In this document: positions 8,821-15,761 of the stretch, piece by piece
Layout of the letters: every line of letters begins with the position of its first letter
Numbering within the stretch: the first letter of the stretch is position 1
Source of the DNA: CALKHT01 sp964511575
GTDB taxonomy: Bacteria > Planctomycetota > Phycisphaerae > Phycisphaerales > Phycisphaeraceae
Assembly (NCBI GenBank): GCA_964511575.1
Contig: CAZEFM010000004.1
Coordinates: 1-64,000 of the forward strand
Reading direction: 5' to 3'
DNA length: 64,000 nt
Translations under genes and position numbers: made by a program
The notes under the pieces: model-generated
The model's database searches: none
What the model was told of the DNA's origin: nothing
The model's input: the letters and a program-made list of their open reading frames with translations, nothing else

Positions 8821-8952
8821 CCGCGGATGGCCAACCACCAAGAACATAAAAACATCGCTCAAGGCGTGGCATGAACCGCGGATCACACGGATGGCACGGA
8901 GAAAGATCAGAAACCGGTCGTCCCGTGCGGCGCGTGTGATCTGTTTTCTGTG
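8821..8952. repeat. ACCGCGGATCACACGG-type inverted repeat
   Basis: The left arm near 8877-8915 (ATCACACGGATGGCACGG) and the right arm at 8921-8952 (reading ATCACACGCGCCGCACGG on the other strand) form an imperfect palindrome. A degenerate partial unit (ACCGCGGATGGCCAACC) lies upstream. It fills most of the gap between the lipoprotein and FecR genes. Confidence 0.65.
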
Positions 8953-8972
8953 CCCATCGAGCCGCTCGTGGC

Positions 8973-9584
8973 TCAACCCTCCGCTTCGGCTTCGTCCTGT
9001 GGTTCGGCCGGCGGCGCGGCGACTTCGCGTTCAATGCCGCGCAGCCGTTCCATGTCTTCCAGCCGACCCACCAACGCCATGAACTGGCCACCGGTAAACG
9101 TCTGGTTGGGGCTGGACTGCGGGTAAATGCGCATGTACTCCAGTTCGCGGGTGGCATACCGCGGCGACGGGCCGAAAACGCTCAGCACCACCCCGCCGCG
9201 GATCTCCAGCATCTTCAGAATCGCCACCGCCAGGTCGCCCCGGCGAACCCCCTCGTTCGCCCGAGCGTCAAACCCGTTGGGAAGCATGCCGCGCGACTTC
9301 AACGTCGCCACACGACCGGCATAATCCTCCGACTCGTCCACCCCATCCAGAAACAGAAGCAGGCCGTGGAACGCCTCATCGTTGCTCACCACCGGCCGCT
9401 CCGCCAGCGTGTACCAGAACGCCATCTGCGTTTCCGGATCGTTCCCCGCCAACTCGCCGGTCAGCGGCTCCGCCACCTGTGCCGCACGGCAGCAGGCAAG
9501 CGAAAGGCACACCACCGCAACCAGCACACCAGCCCATCGCCGGGCAACCTCCCGACTCATCATCTCACCATGCCTCATATCCAA
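8973..9584 (-). CDS. Predicted lipoprotein of unknown function
   Basis: This 203-residue protein has a hydrophobic N-terminal segment followed by LSLACC, a plausible lipobox, so it is likely lipid-anchored. The more natural start may be the second or third methionine (MMSREVARR), which would shorten it by about 7 residues. The body is mostly helical with no family that I recognise; the C-terminus is proline- and glutamate-rich. It lies between the beta-barrel and FecR genes on the same strand, and I infer that it belongs to the same envelope-signalling group. A repeat separates it from the FecR gene, so co-transcription is not certain. Confidence 0.7.
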   Translation of the reverse strand: MDMRHGEMMSREVARRWAGVLVAVVCLSLACCRAAQVAEPLTGELAGNDPETQMAFWYTLAERPVVSNDEAFHGLLLFLDGVDESEDYAGRVATLKSRGMLPNGFDARANEGVRRGDLAVAILKMLEIRGGVVLSVFGPSPRYATRELEYMRIYPQSSPNQTFTGGQFMALVGRLEDMERLRGIEREVAAPPAEPQDEAEAEG

Positions 9585-9672
9585 CCCCTTTGTTGTCTCG
9601 GTCCCCCGCCTTCGTTTGATCTTCGCCTCTTGGCATCGTCACGCCCGGGCATCCCGACATCGCATCAACGCA

Positions 9673-11112
9673 TCAGAACCCGAGCGTCACCCCCGTGAAG
9701 AAGAAGTGGCGGGCATCGTGATCGGTCATGATCGCATCGCCGGGGAAGAAGACGCCATACCGTGCCGCCAGCACCAGATCGCTGGTGACCTGCCACGTGG
9801 CGAAGAAGTCGGTCTCGAAGCCCAGGTAGCGATCGTTGCTCGTCGCTTCATCGATCGGCGCATCGCTGTCGTACTTGTTGAAGAAGAAGATGTCCACGCC
9901 CACCTGCAACCGATCGAACGTGGTGCTGCCCGCCAGCGGGAAGGTCGAAGCGCCCAGCCGCACCGCGATGAGGTTCGACACGTTGGTGTTGAACGCCAGA
10001 CCGGTGTTGAGCAGGCCGAACGCGTTGAAGGCCTTGTCGGTGGTGCCCGACTGGTTGCCGCCGAACGTGTTGGTGGTGTGCAGGCGATCGTCATCCCCGC
10101 TGGCGACGATCAGCTCGCCGTTGATGCGGCTGCGGTTGGTGTCGCCGAACTGATAATCGAGCAGCGCGTTCATCGCCCAGGCGCTGATGCGGTCGCGCGT
10201 CTGCGGCACGGAAGCAAAGGTCTGATTGTTGAACGGGCTGGAAAGCGTATCGCCGCCTTGATAGACGAACTCGATGCCGTAGAGCAGCTTGCGGGTGAGG
10301 TTGCCCGTCGATCCCACGCCGATGTAGTAGCTGTTGTAGTCAAAGCGGGTGGTGGTGGTGCCGATGACGAGGGTGTCGTCCTTGTTGTCATCCTCCTGCA
10401 CCATGCCGTAGACATACGGTCGATGCTGCGGCCCCAGTTGCAGCGAGAGCATCCCGCCGAAGAAGTTGCGCCGCGTGTCGTCGTCGAAGTCGGGGCGCGA
10501 GCTGTCGATGTCAGCCGTGTCCTTCACCGTTCGGCCGGCCAGCACGGTCAGCGACAGTTGGTCCCACGACAGGTCGACGATCCCGCCATCGATTTCCCGG
10601 CTGAGCACCAGGCCACTCGTCCAGTGCGCCAGTTGTCGCCCGCCCTGCACCACGACGTTGCCGCGCAGGTCCTTGCCGTGATACGCCCCCATGTACCGCG
10701 CCAGGTCGAAGCGATAGATCGCCCGTTCCAGTCGCGGCCCGATCCATTCATCCCCTTCGCCGTCGAAGTCATCGCCCGTGTTGAAGTCGTTGTAGCTCAC
10801 CCGGCCGCGCAGGAAGAAATCGTGCGCGCCATCGAAGTTGAGTCGACCGTAACCGGTGAGCGATGTCTGCCGCAGAATGTGCGTGTTCTGCAGCGGATCG
10901 TCGATCGCCAGGAAGCTGAAGCTGAGGTTGCCACCCACGTCGTAGTACATGCGCTGGTCCGGCGGAACATCAGGCGTGACCAGTTGCTGTGTCTCGCGAC
11001 GGATCTGCTCGAGCTGGCGCTCAAACCGCTCCAGTTGCACCTGAGCGCGCACCGGACCGGCGACCGCCCCCATCGTCAGCGCAGCGACAAGCAAGGCAGG
11101 TTTGATAGACAT
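9673..11112 (-). CDS. Outer-membrane beta-barrel protein (alginate-export/porin-like)
   Basis: This 479-residue exported protein has a signal peptide (MSIKPALLVAALTMGAVAG, cleavage near VRA-Q). A short coiled coil follows (about 20-45), then alternating aromatic/polar strands typical of a 16-18-stranded barrel, ending in GVTLGF with a terminal phenylalanine. The stretch GNVVVQGGRQLAHWTSGLVL resembles the alginate-export family. The ATG at 11112 was preferred over the one 24 bp upstream because GAGGGAAG precedes it and a clean signal peptide follows. It is the first gene of the lipoprotein/FecR/cyclase group. The substrate is unknown. Confidence 0.75.
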   Translation of the reverse strand: MSIKPALLVAALTMGAVAGPVRAQVQLERFERQLEQIRRETQQLVTPDVPPDQRMYYDVGGNLSFSFLAIDDPLQNTHILRQTSLTGYGRLNFDGAHDFFLRGRVSYNDFNTGDDFDGEGDEWIGPRLERAIYRFDLARYMGAYHGKDLRGNVVVQGGRQLAHWTSGLVLSREIDGGIVDLSWDQLSLTVLAGRTVKDTADIDSSRPDFDDDTRRNFFGGMLSLQLGPQHRPYVYGMVQEDDNKDDTLVIGTTTTRFDYNSYYIGVGSTGNLTRKLLYGIEFVYQGGDTLSSPFNNQTFASVPQTRDRISAWAMNALLDYQFGDTNRSRINGELIVASGDDDRLHTTNTFGGNQSGTTDKAFNAFGLLNTGLAFNTNVSNLIAVRLGASTFPLAGSTTFDRLQVGVDIFFFNKYDSDAPIDEATSNDRYLGFETDFFATWQVTSDLVLAARYGVFFPGDAIMTDHDARHFFFTGVTLGF

Positions 11113-11219
11113 ATCAGTGGCTTCCCTCATGGTCACTCAATCGCGCCCGTACCCGGGGGGCAGGCTCACGTCGAGGTGATCAGGCGGGATTGTAGCGTCA
11201 ACCGTTCAAACGCAAAAAC

Positions 11220-11338
11220 AAGAGGACCAAGGCCGGAGGACGGAAGCCAGTCGTCAGAGATCAGTCGGCGACCCCGCCTCCGTCCTCCGACCTCTGACCT
11301 CTGACCTCTGACCTCTGACCTCCGCCTCCGTCCTCTTC
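11220..11338. repeat. Inverted repeat with four tandem ACCTCTG heptamers
   Basis: ACCTCTG is repeated exactly four times (11290-11317), flanked by TCCGTCCTC on both sides. The left part (AGAGGACCAAGGCCGGAGG, 11221-11239) is complementary to the right end (CCTCCGTCCTCTT). It fills the divergent gap between the beta-barrel gene and the isomerase-like gene. Confidence 0.8.
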
Positions 11339-11396
11339 CCATTTGGTCCCTGCTCGCCCGATCGTTAATATGGATCGCCCTAACCACGCGAGTCCT

Positions 11397-12215
11397 ATGC
11401 CCTACCTGTCCACTGTCGCCGCGTTCGGTTTCCCCGACTTCAATCCGCCGACACTATTGCCGTTGTATCGCATGCTGGGTTGTCGCGGGTGTCAGTTCTA
11501 TCGCAACCCCAAGAACCCGCCCGTTCTCGCCGAGGCAAGACGCATTGCCGAAGACGCCGGCCTGCCCGTCGATTCCATCCACGGGCTCTTCGGCCCCGAC
11601 CTCGACCCTTCCAGCCTTGACCCGCAGGTACGCAAAACCACCATCGAAACCTACCGCAGCGAAGGCGAGGTCGCCCGCCAACTCGGCGGATGGGGCGTTG
11701 TCGTTCATCCCGCGCCGACCATGACCGAGGGCGTCAGCGTTTCCCCACAGGAACGACAACAGCGTCAAGCGCCCCTGCGCGACACCATCGCGCAGCTCGC
11801 CGCCATCGGTGCGGAGCTCGAGGTCGTTTACCTTTTTGAGAACGTGCCCGACACGAGCTACACGGGCAACGACCCGATCGGGCTGGCGGCCATACTCCGC
11901 GAGCTTGATCACCCCAACGCGAAGATGTGCTTCGACACCGGACACGCGCACATGACCTGCGACACCGCCGTCGCCGCCCGTGCCTGCCACGATGTCATCC
12001 GCTACCTGCACGTCCACGACAACGACAGCGTCAACGACTCGCACGAAATCCCCGGGCAGGGCACCATCAACTGGACCGCCCAGGCGGAAGCGCTCGCCAC
12101 GCTTCCCGCCGAAGTGCCCGCGATGCTCGAACTCTTTAAAAGCGAAGCGGAAATCCGTCAGCAAATCGACGCGGGACTTTACGACCAGCTTCGCGTGTGG
12201 CTCGGCCTTTCCTAA
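11397..12215 (+). CDS. Sugar phosphate isomerase/epimerase family protein (TIM barrel)
   Basis: This protein of about 272 residues has the xylose-isomerase-like TIM-barrel pattern. A metal-ligand glutamate lies in LEVVYLFENVPDTS, followed by MCFDTGHAHM, and by YLHVHDNDSVNDSHEIPGQG with histidine and aspartate ligands. Members isomerise or epimerise sugars or inositols using a divalent metal. The start at 11397 (MPYLSTVAAFG) fits the first barrel strand; 11370 is a possible alternative. It is not linked in an operon and the substrate cannot be told from sequence. Confidence 0.85.
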   Translation: MPYLSTVAAFGFPDFNPPTLLPLYRMLGCRGCQFYRNPKNPPVLAEARRIAEDAGLPVDSIHGLFGPDLDPSSLDPQVRKTTIETYRSEGEVARQLGGWGVVVHPAPTMTEGVSVSPQERQQRQAPLRDTIAQLAAIGAELEVVYLFENVPDTSYTGNDPIGLAAILRELDHPNAKMCFDTGHAHMTCDTAVAARACHDVIRYLHVHDNDSVNDSHEIPGQGTINWTAQAEALATLPAEVPAMLELFKSEAEIRQQIDAGLYDQLRVWLGLS

Positions 12216-12247
12216 AAGACACACCACGACATTCGCTTGTGTCTCGT

Positions 12248-12934
12248 TCATACCTTTGCCGGTTGGATCTCACCGCGCATCATCGCCCGCGCATCCCACC
12301 CCATTCGTTTCGCCAGCGAAGAGGCGAAGCGCCACCGTTCCGTGCGTGTCGCCCGCGCCCGGGTGGCGGTTTCATCAAGCGTGCGCAGCATCGCCATCAC
12401 CCGTTGCGGATCACGCGACCGCGCCACCCGGTCGGTGTCGATCAGCCAGAGCGTGCCTGCTCCGTCACGAAGAATGTTGCTCGATTTGTAGTCATCGTGG
12501 ACCAGGCCGTGTTGCAGCAGTTCGGCCGTCAACACCGCCAGCGCAGCCGCCAGTTCCCGCCGCTTCGCCGCGTCCACGAGCATGTTGCGATTGAGCTGGC
12601 GAAACACCGACTCGCCCATGAAAGGCGACACGCAGTACCCCACCCCACCGAGGCCGCGCCATCGCAGCGCCAACCCGTTGATCGACACGACCGGCAGCCG
12701 CAGCGCCTGCAACTGTCTTACCCGCCGGGCCTCGCGCTGGGCGGGATGCATCCGCACCAGCCACATCGCCGCCTGCCACCAGCGCGCGTGGGCGAAACGC
12801 TTCACCACCCACGTACGCCCCTCATGCTGCACCGCAAACACGCGCGTGCGCCGGTCCTCTTTGTAAATCACGCTCGGCGACTGATCCGCCAGCCAGACGA
12901 CCTGTTCATGCGAAAGCTGCACGGCGTGCATCAT
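12248..12934 (-). CDS. Lipopolysaccharide kinase (InaA/WaaP-like) family protein
   Basis: This 228-residue protein-kinase-fold enzyme probably phosphorylates a sugar of a surface glycolipid. The ATP-anchoring lysine lies in TWVVKRFAHARWW, the catalytic loop is HGLVHDDYKSSNIL, and the metal-binding aspartate lies in LWLIDTDRV, as in WaaP and InaA kinases. It begins inside the last codons of the sulfotransferase gene (4-bp overlap), so the two are translationally coupled. Together with the upstream glycosyltransferase this suggests stepwise modification of one glycan. Confidence 0.85.
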   Translation of the reverse strand: MMHAVQLSHEQVVWLADQSPSVIYKEDRRTRVFAVQHEGRTWVVKRFAHARWWQAAMWLVRMHPAQREARRVRQLQALRLPVVSINGLALRWRGLGGVGYCVSPFMGESVFRQLNRNMLVDAAKRRELAAALAVLTAELLQHGLVHDDYKSSNILRDGAGTLWLIDTDRVARSRDPQRVMAMLRTLDETATRARATRTERWRFASSLAKRMGWDARAMMRGEIQPAKV

Positions 12935-13746
12935 ATCGCCTTCGCATCGCCCGGCGGCGCATCGGACACATACCCCAACTCGCGAAGCACATCCCCCGCA
13001 TGCTCCATGAAAAGTGCCTGATCGGCTTCACTGAGCAGCTTTTTGCCCTTGCCGCTGCCCCCGCCCAGCCCGCCGGAAAACTGACGCGACTGCTGCGACG
13101 CCCACCGGGCGAAACCCTTGTTCACCTGGTCGACGCTGCTGCGTTCCACGGCCGCGGCGATCCGCTCATCGCTCACCGGCAGGCCGAAATGAGTCAGAAC
13201 ACGCTTCAGCTCCCGCCCCGCATCCGCGACCATGTCCTCGTATCGCACGATCAACATGTGGGGGTGCGATGCGTGTGCCATCCACCCCTTCACGTGTGTC
13301 TGCCACGAGCCGTAACGAAAGTCGCCGCGAAGCGATCGGGCGATGTACTGCGACAGCGGCATCTCCAGCCGATTCATGTGCTGACGGTAGTGGTAGTACG
13401 ACACGATCGCATCGCGACCATCGCGCACGATGTAGGCGGTTTTGCCCGCGAGGTAGTAAGGCTGAAACTGTTCGTGCGATTTGAACAACCGAAACGGCGC
13501 ATCGCCCATGCGGCGAATCGCCCGACGAATGTCGTGCCGATCGATGATCGGCATGCGCTCCTCGATCTCCGGCAACTCCCACGGCTCATCGGGAAACAGC
13601 GCATACAACAGCATGTACCGCATCCACGTGTTGCCCGCGCGCGGAAACGATGTGACAAAGCAATCCGTCGCCCGCACCTCAAACCGCTTCAGGCCAAGCG
13701 TCAGATACTTGAAGTCGTTCCACTTTTCCCGCAACCGTCGTCGCAT
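12931..13746 (-). CDS. Sulfotransferase domain protein (PAPS-dependent)
   Basis: This 271-residue enzyme should move a sulfuryl group from PAPS to a hydroxyl of a carbohydrate or other acceptor. The 5'-phosphosulfate loop is SFPRAGNTWMRY (about 33-44), and the 3'-phosphate site is YIVRDGRDAIVSYYHY. The start at 13746 was chosen because the 49 upstream in-frame residues are translated repeat sequence (13766-13863) and have no family resemblance. It overlaps the kinase gene by 4 bp. Sulfated surface polysaccharides are common in marine planctomycetes, which would fit. Confidence 0.88.
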   Translation of the reverse strand: MRRRLREKWNDFKYLTLGLKRFEVRATDCFVTSFPRAGNTWMRYMLLYALFPDEPWELPEIEERMPIIDRHDIRRAIRRMGDAPFRLFKSHEQFQPYYLAGKTAYIVRDGRDAIVSYYHYRQHMNRLEMPLSQYIARSLRGDFRYGSWQTHVKGWMAHASHPHMLIVRYEDMVADAGRELKRVLTHFGLPVSDERIAAAVERSSVDQVNKGFARWASQQSRQFSGGLGGGSGKGKKLLSEADQALFMEHAGDVLRELGYVSDAPPGDAKAI

Positions 13747-13765
13747 TGAAGCCTTCTTTATTTGG

Positions 13766-13863
13766 ACGCCAAGAAGCCAGGACGCAAAGGCGCCAAGGCG
13801 CTTCCCGATAGTTCGTTCATTTCCCTGTTCACTCCGCGGCTTGGCCGCTCGGCGTCTTGGCGT
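13766..13863. repeat. ACGCCAAG-type inverted repeat overlapping a glycosyltransferase 3' end
   Basis: The left arm ACGCCAAGAAGCCAGGACGC and the right arm (reading ACGCCAAGACGCCGAGCGGC on the other strand) are imperfect reverse complements with a loop of about 37 nt. The right arm lies inside the coding end of the GT4 gene. Confidence 0.8.
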
Positions 13864-14977
13864 GAGAGCTCGTACCGTATCCCGCCACCACACGTTCGAA
13901 GAGGCTTAGATACCGTTCCGCCACGCGGGGCCAGGCGAACGCCTCCACGCGGCGCAGGCTGGCGGCCCCCATCGCGGCGAGGTCCAGCTCCTGCATCCGC
14001 ACCATCGCCTCGCCCAACTGCTCCGCATCGCGCGGCGTGACGCGCAACGCGTTGTCACCCTCCCCGCAGATCTCGTCGAACGACGGGTTCGTCGTCACGA
14101 TCAACGCCTTACCGCTCGCCATGAACTCCAGCGCCACCAGCGGCAAGCCCTCCTCAATGGATGGCATCACCCCGTACCGGCAGTTCTGCAGCAGCCAGCG
14201 CTTGTCGTTGCCGCCGCGATGCCCCAGAAACACCACGTGCGGCCCAAGCTCCAGCTTCCTCACCAACGCCCGCAACTCCCCGTCCAGCGGCCCGCCCCCC
14301 ACGATCACCAGAATCATGTCCCCCAACCGGTGCCGCTGCTGCGCAAACGCCCGGATCGCATCATCAAACCCCTTCATCGGCCCGAGGTTGCCCAGGCACA
14401 GGGCGTACGGCCGGGGGTCGACGAAATCGCGCGGCCGCTCCGCCGGCTGGGCGAACTCCGCCGGGTCCACCCCGTTGGGGATCCGCTCGATCCATTTCGC
14501 CCCGGGGTGAATCTCCCGCATCAGCGCTTCCATGTGCGGGCTGATCGCCACCAGCGCATCGGCCTGCTCCAGCGCCGCCACCGTCCGCTTCCAAAGGTGC
14601 GGCTGCCTGCGGTGCTTGGCCGAGTGATACAGATCGCCACCCTGCGAGCCGATCACCACCGGCACCCGCGCCTCCCGCGCCACCTTCACCGCCGCGTAAC
14701 CCGTCGGGTGCGTGTAGTTGCTGAAAAACAGATCGTACCGATGCTCCGCGTGCAGTCGGCGAAGCGACCGCCCCACCCGCTCGGGAAACCAGTGCGGCAG
14801 AATCGGCTGCGGCGCCCACTTCAACGGGTACGGCACATCCAACGCCCTGGCCTTGCCCTTGGCGAGCACCGTCACAAAGTGACCGGCCGCCTGAAACTGA
14901 CGCGCCAGCGCATCCAGCGCAACCTCCGCCCCCCCGACGTCAGGCAAAAACACAGGCGTAAAAAGGCAAATCCTCAT
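13829..14977 (-). CDS. Glycosyltransferase family 4 protein
   Basis: This 382-residue GT-B enzyme begins MRICLFTPVFLPDVGGAE, the standard GT4 N-terminus. The C-terminal nucleotide-sugar site is the GVMPSIEEGLPLVALEFMASG stretch, with its EGLPL-x6-E signature. It probably builds a cell-surface glycan. The ATG at 14977 was chosen because family similarity begins there; the upstream ORF adds seven unrelated residues. The last 12 or so residues (SHAKTPSGQAAE) are encoded by the inverted repeat, so a repeat insertion has replaced the original C-terminus. It lies upstream of the sulfotransferase and kinase genes on the same strand. Confidence 0.9.
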   Translation of the reverse strand: MRICLFTPVFLPDVGGAEVALDALARQFQAAGHFVTVLAKGKARALDVPYPLKWAPQPILPHWFPERVGRSLRRLHAEHRYDLFFSNYTHPTGYAAVKVAREARVPVVIGSQGGDLYHSAKHRRQPHLWKRTVAALEQADALVAISPHMEALMREIHPGAKWIERIPNGVDPAEFAQPAERPRDFVDPRPYALCLGNLGPMKGFDDAIRAFAQQRHRLGDMILVIVGGGPLDGELRALVRKLELGPHVVFLGHRGGNDKRWLLQNCRYGVMPSIEEGLPLVALEFMASGKALIVTTNPSFDEICGEGDNALRVTPRDAEQLGEAMVRMQELDLAAMGAASLRRVEAFAWPRVAERYLSLFERVVAGYGTSSHAKTPSGQAAE

Positions 14978-15081
14978 GAGGGCGGGCATTATAGGCAAAC
15001 CCGCCCGGCGTGGTGCTTCAGCGATTCACACGCCTCACCCCCGCTTCAGCGAACCACGCCCCTCCCCTATCATGCTCACCC

Positions 15082-15531
15082 ATGCGAATCCTCCTCCAAC
15101 GCGTCACCCGCGGCGCGGTCACCGTCGAAGGCCAAACCGTCGGCGCCATCGGCTGCGGCCTCGTCCTGCTCGTCGGCGTCGGCCACGACGACACCGATGC
15201 CATCGCCCAAAAACTCGCCGCCAAGGTCGCCAACCTGCGCATCTTTAATGATGAGGCGGGCAAGTTCAATCGTTCGCTGCTCGATGTCGCCGGCGAAGCG
15301 CTGGTCGTTTCACAGTTCACCCTCTACGCCGACGCCCGCCGCGGCCGACGCCCCAGCTTCACTGATGCCGCCCACCCCGACCTCGCCCAACCCCTCTGCG
15401 ATGCCTTCGCCAACCACCTGCGCCAACTCGGCGTCCCCCACGTCGCCACCGGCGTCTTCGGCGCAACCATGCACGTCGACATCCAAAACGACGGCCCCGT
15501 CACCATCTGGCTCGACTCAGCGGATCTTTGA
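15082..15531 (+). CDS. dtd: D-aminoacyl-tRNA deacylase
   Basis: This 149-residue protein hydrolyses D-amino acids from mischarged tRNA and protects translation. It begins MRILLQRVTRGAVTV and has both signature motifs: SQFTLYAD, and NDGPVTIWLD containing the Gly-Pro pair that gives chiral selectivity. The length is normal for the family. The start at 15082 was chosen over an upstream in-frame codon because MRILLQRV is the conserved N-terminus. The stop codon (TGA, 15529-15531) overlaps the first bases of the nested repeat that follows. Confidence 0.95.
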   Translation: MRILLQRVTRGAVTVEGQTVGAIGCGLVLLVGVGHDDTDAIAQKLAAKVANLRIFNDEAGKFNRSLLDVAGEALVVSQFTLYADARRGRRPSFTDAAHPDLAQPLCDAFANHLRQLGVPHVATGVFGATMHVDIQNDGPVTIWLDSADL

Positions 15532-15725
15532 ACCACGAAAGCACGAAGGAAAGCGGGGGCGATTGAACGCCAAGTCGCCAAGATGCAAAAGCGCCAAGGG
15601 GCGGAAAGATGGAAACTTGTCACAGCCCCGCACACGATCACCTCAATCCGGCCACCCTTGGCTTCATGGCATCTCCGCGCCTTGGCGTTATCACACGCGT
15701 CTTCCTTCGTGTGTCTTCGTGGTTC
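15530..15725. repeat. Nested inverted repeats: ACCACGAAG outer, ACGCCAAG inner
   Basis: The outer arms are GAACCACGAAAGCACGAAGG (15530-15549) and its imperfect complement at 15701-15725. Inside the loop is a second complete inverted repeat of a different family, AACGCCAAGTCGCCAAGATG (from 15566) pairing with 15673-15690. It fills the convergent gap between dtd and the NfeD gene. Confidence 0.85.
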
Positions 15726-15761
15726 CCCCCGCCAATCGTGTTATTCTGATCAACAGATGGC

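Noticed and set aside
11290..11317. Possible CRISPR-like array
   Set aside because: The units are 7 bp with no spacers, and no cas genes are present; it is a short tandem repeat.
13747..13893. Extended N-terminus of the sulfotransferase
   Set aside because: These 49 codons translate an inverted repeat and have no family similarity; the start at 13746 precedes the conserved domain properly.
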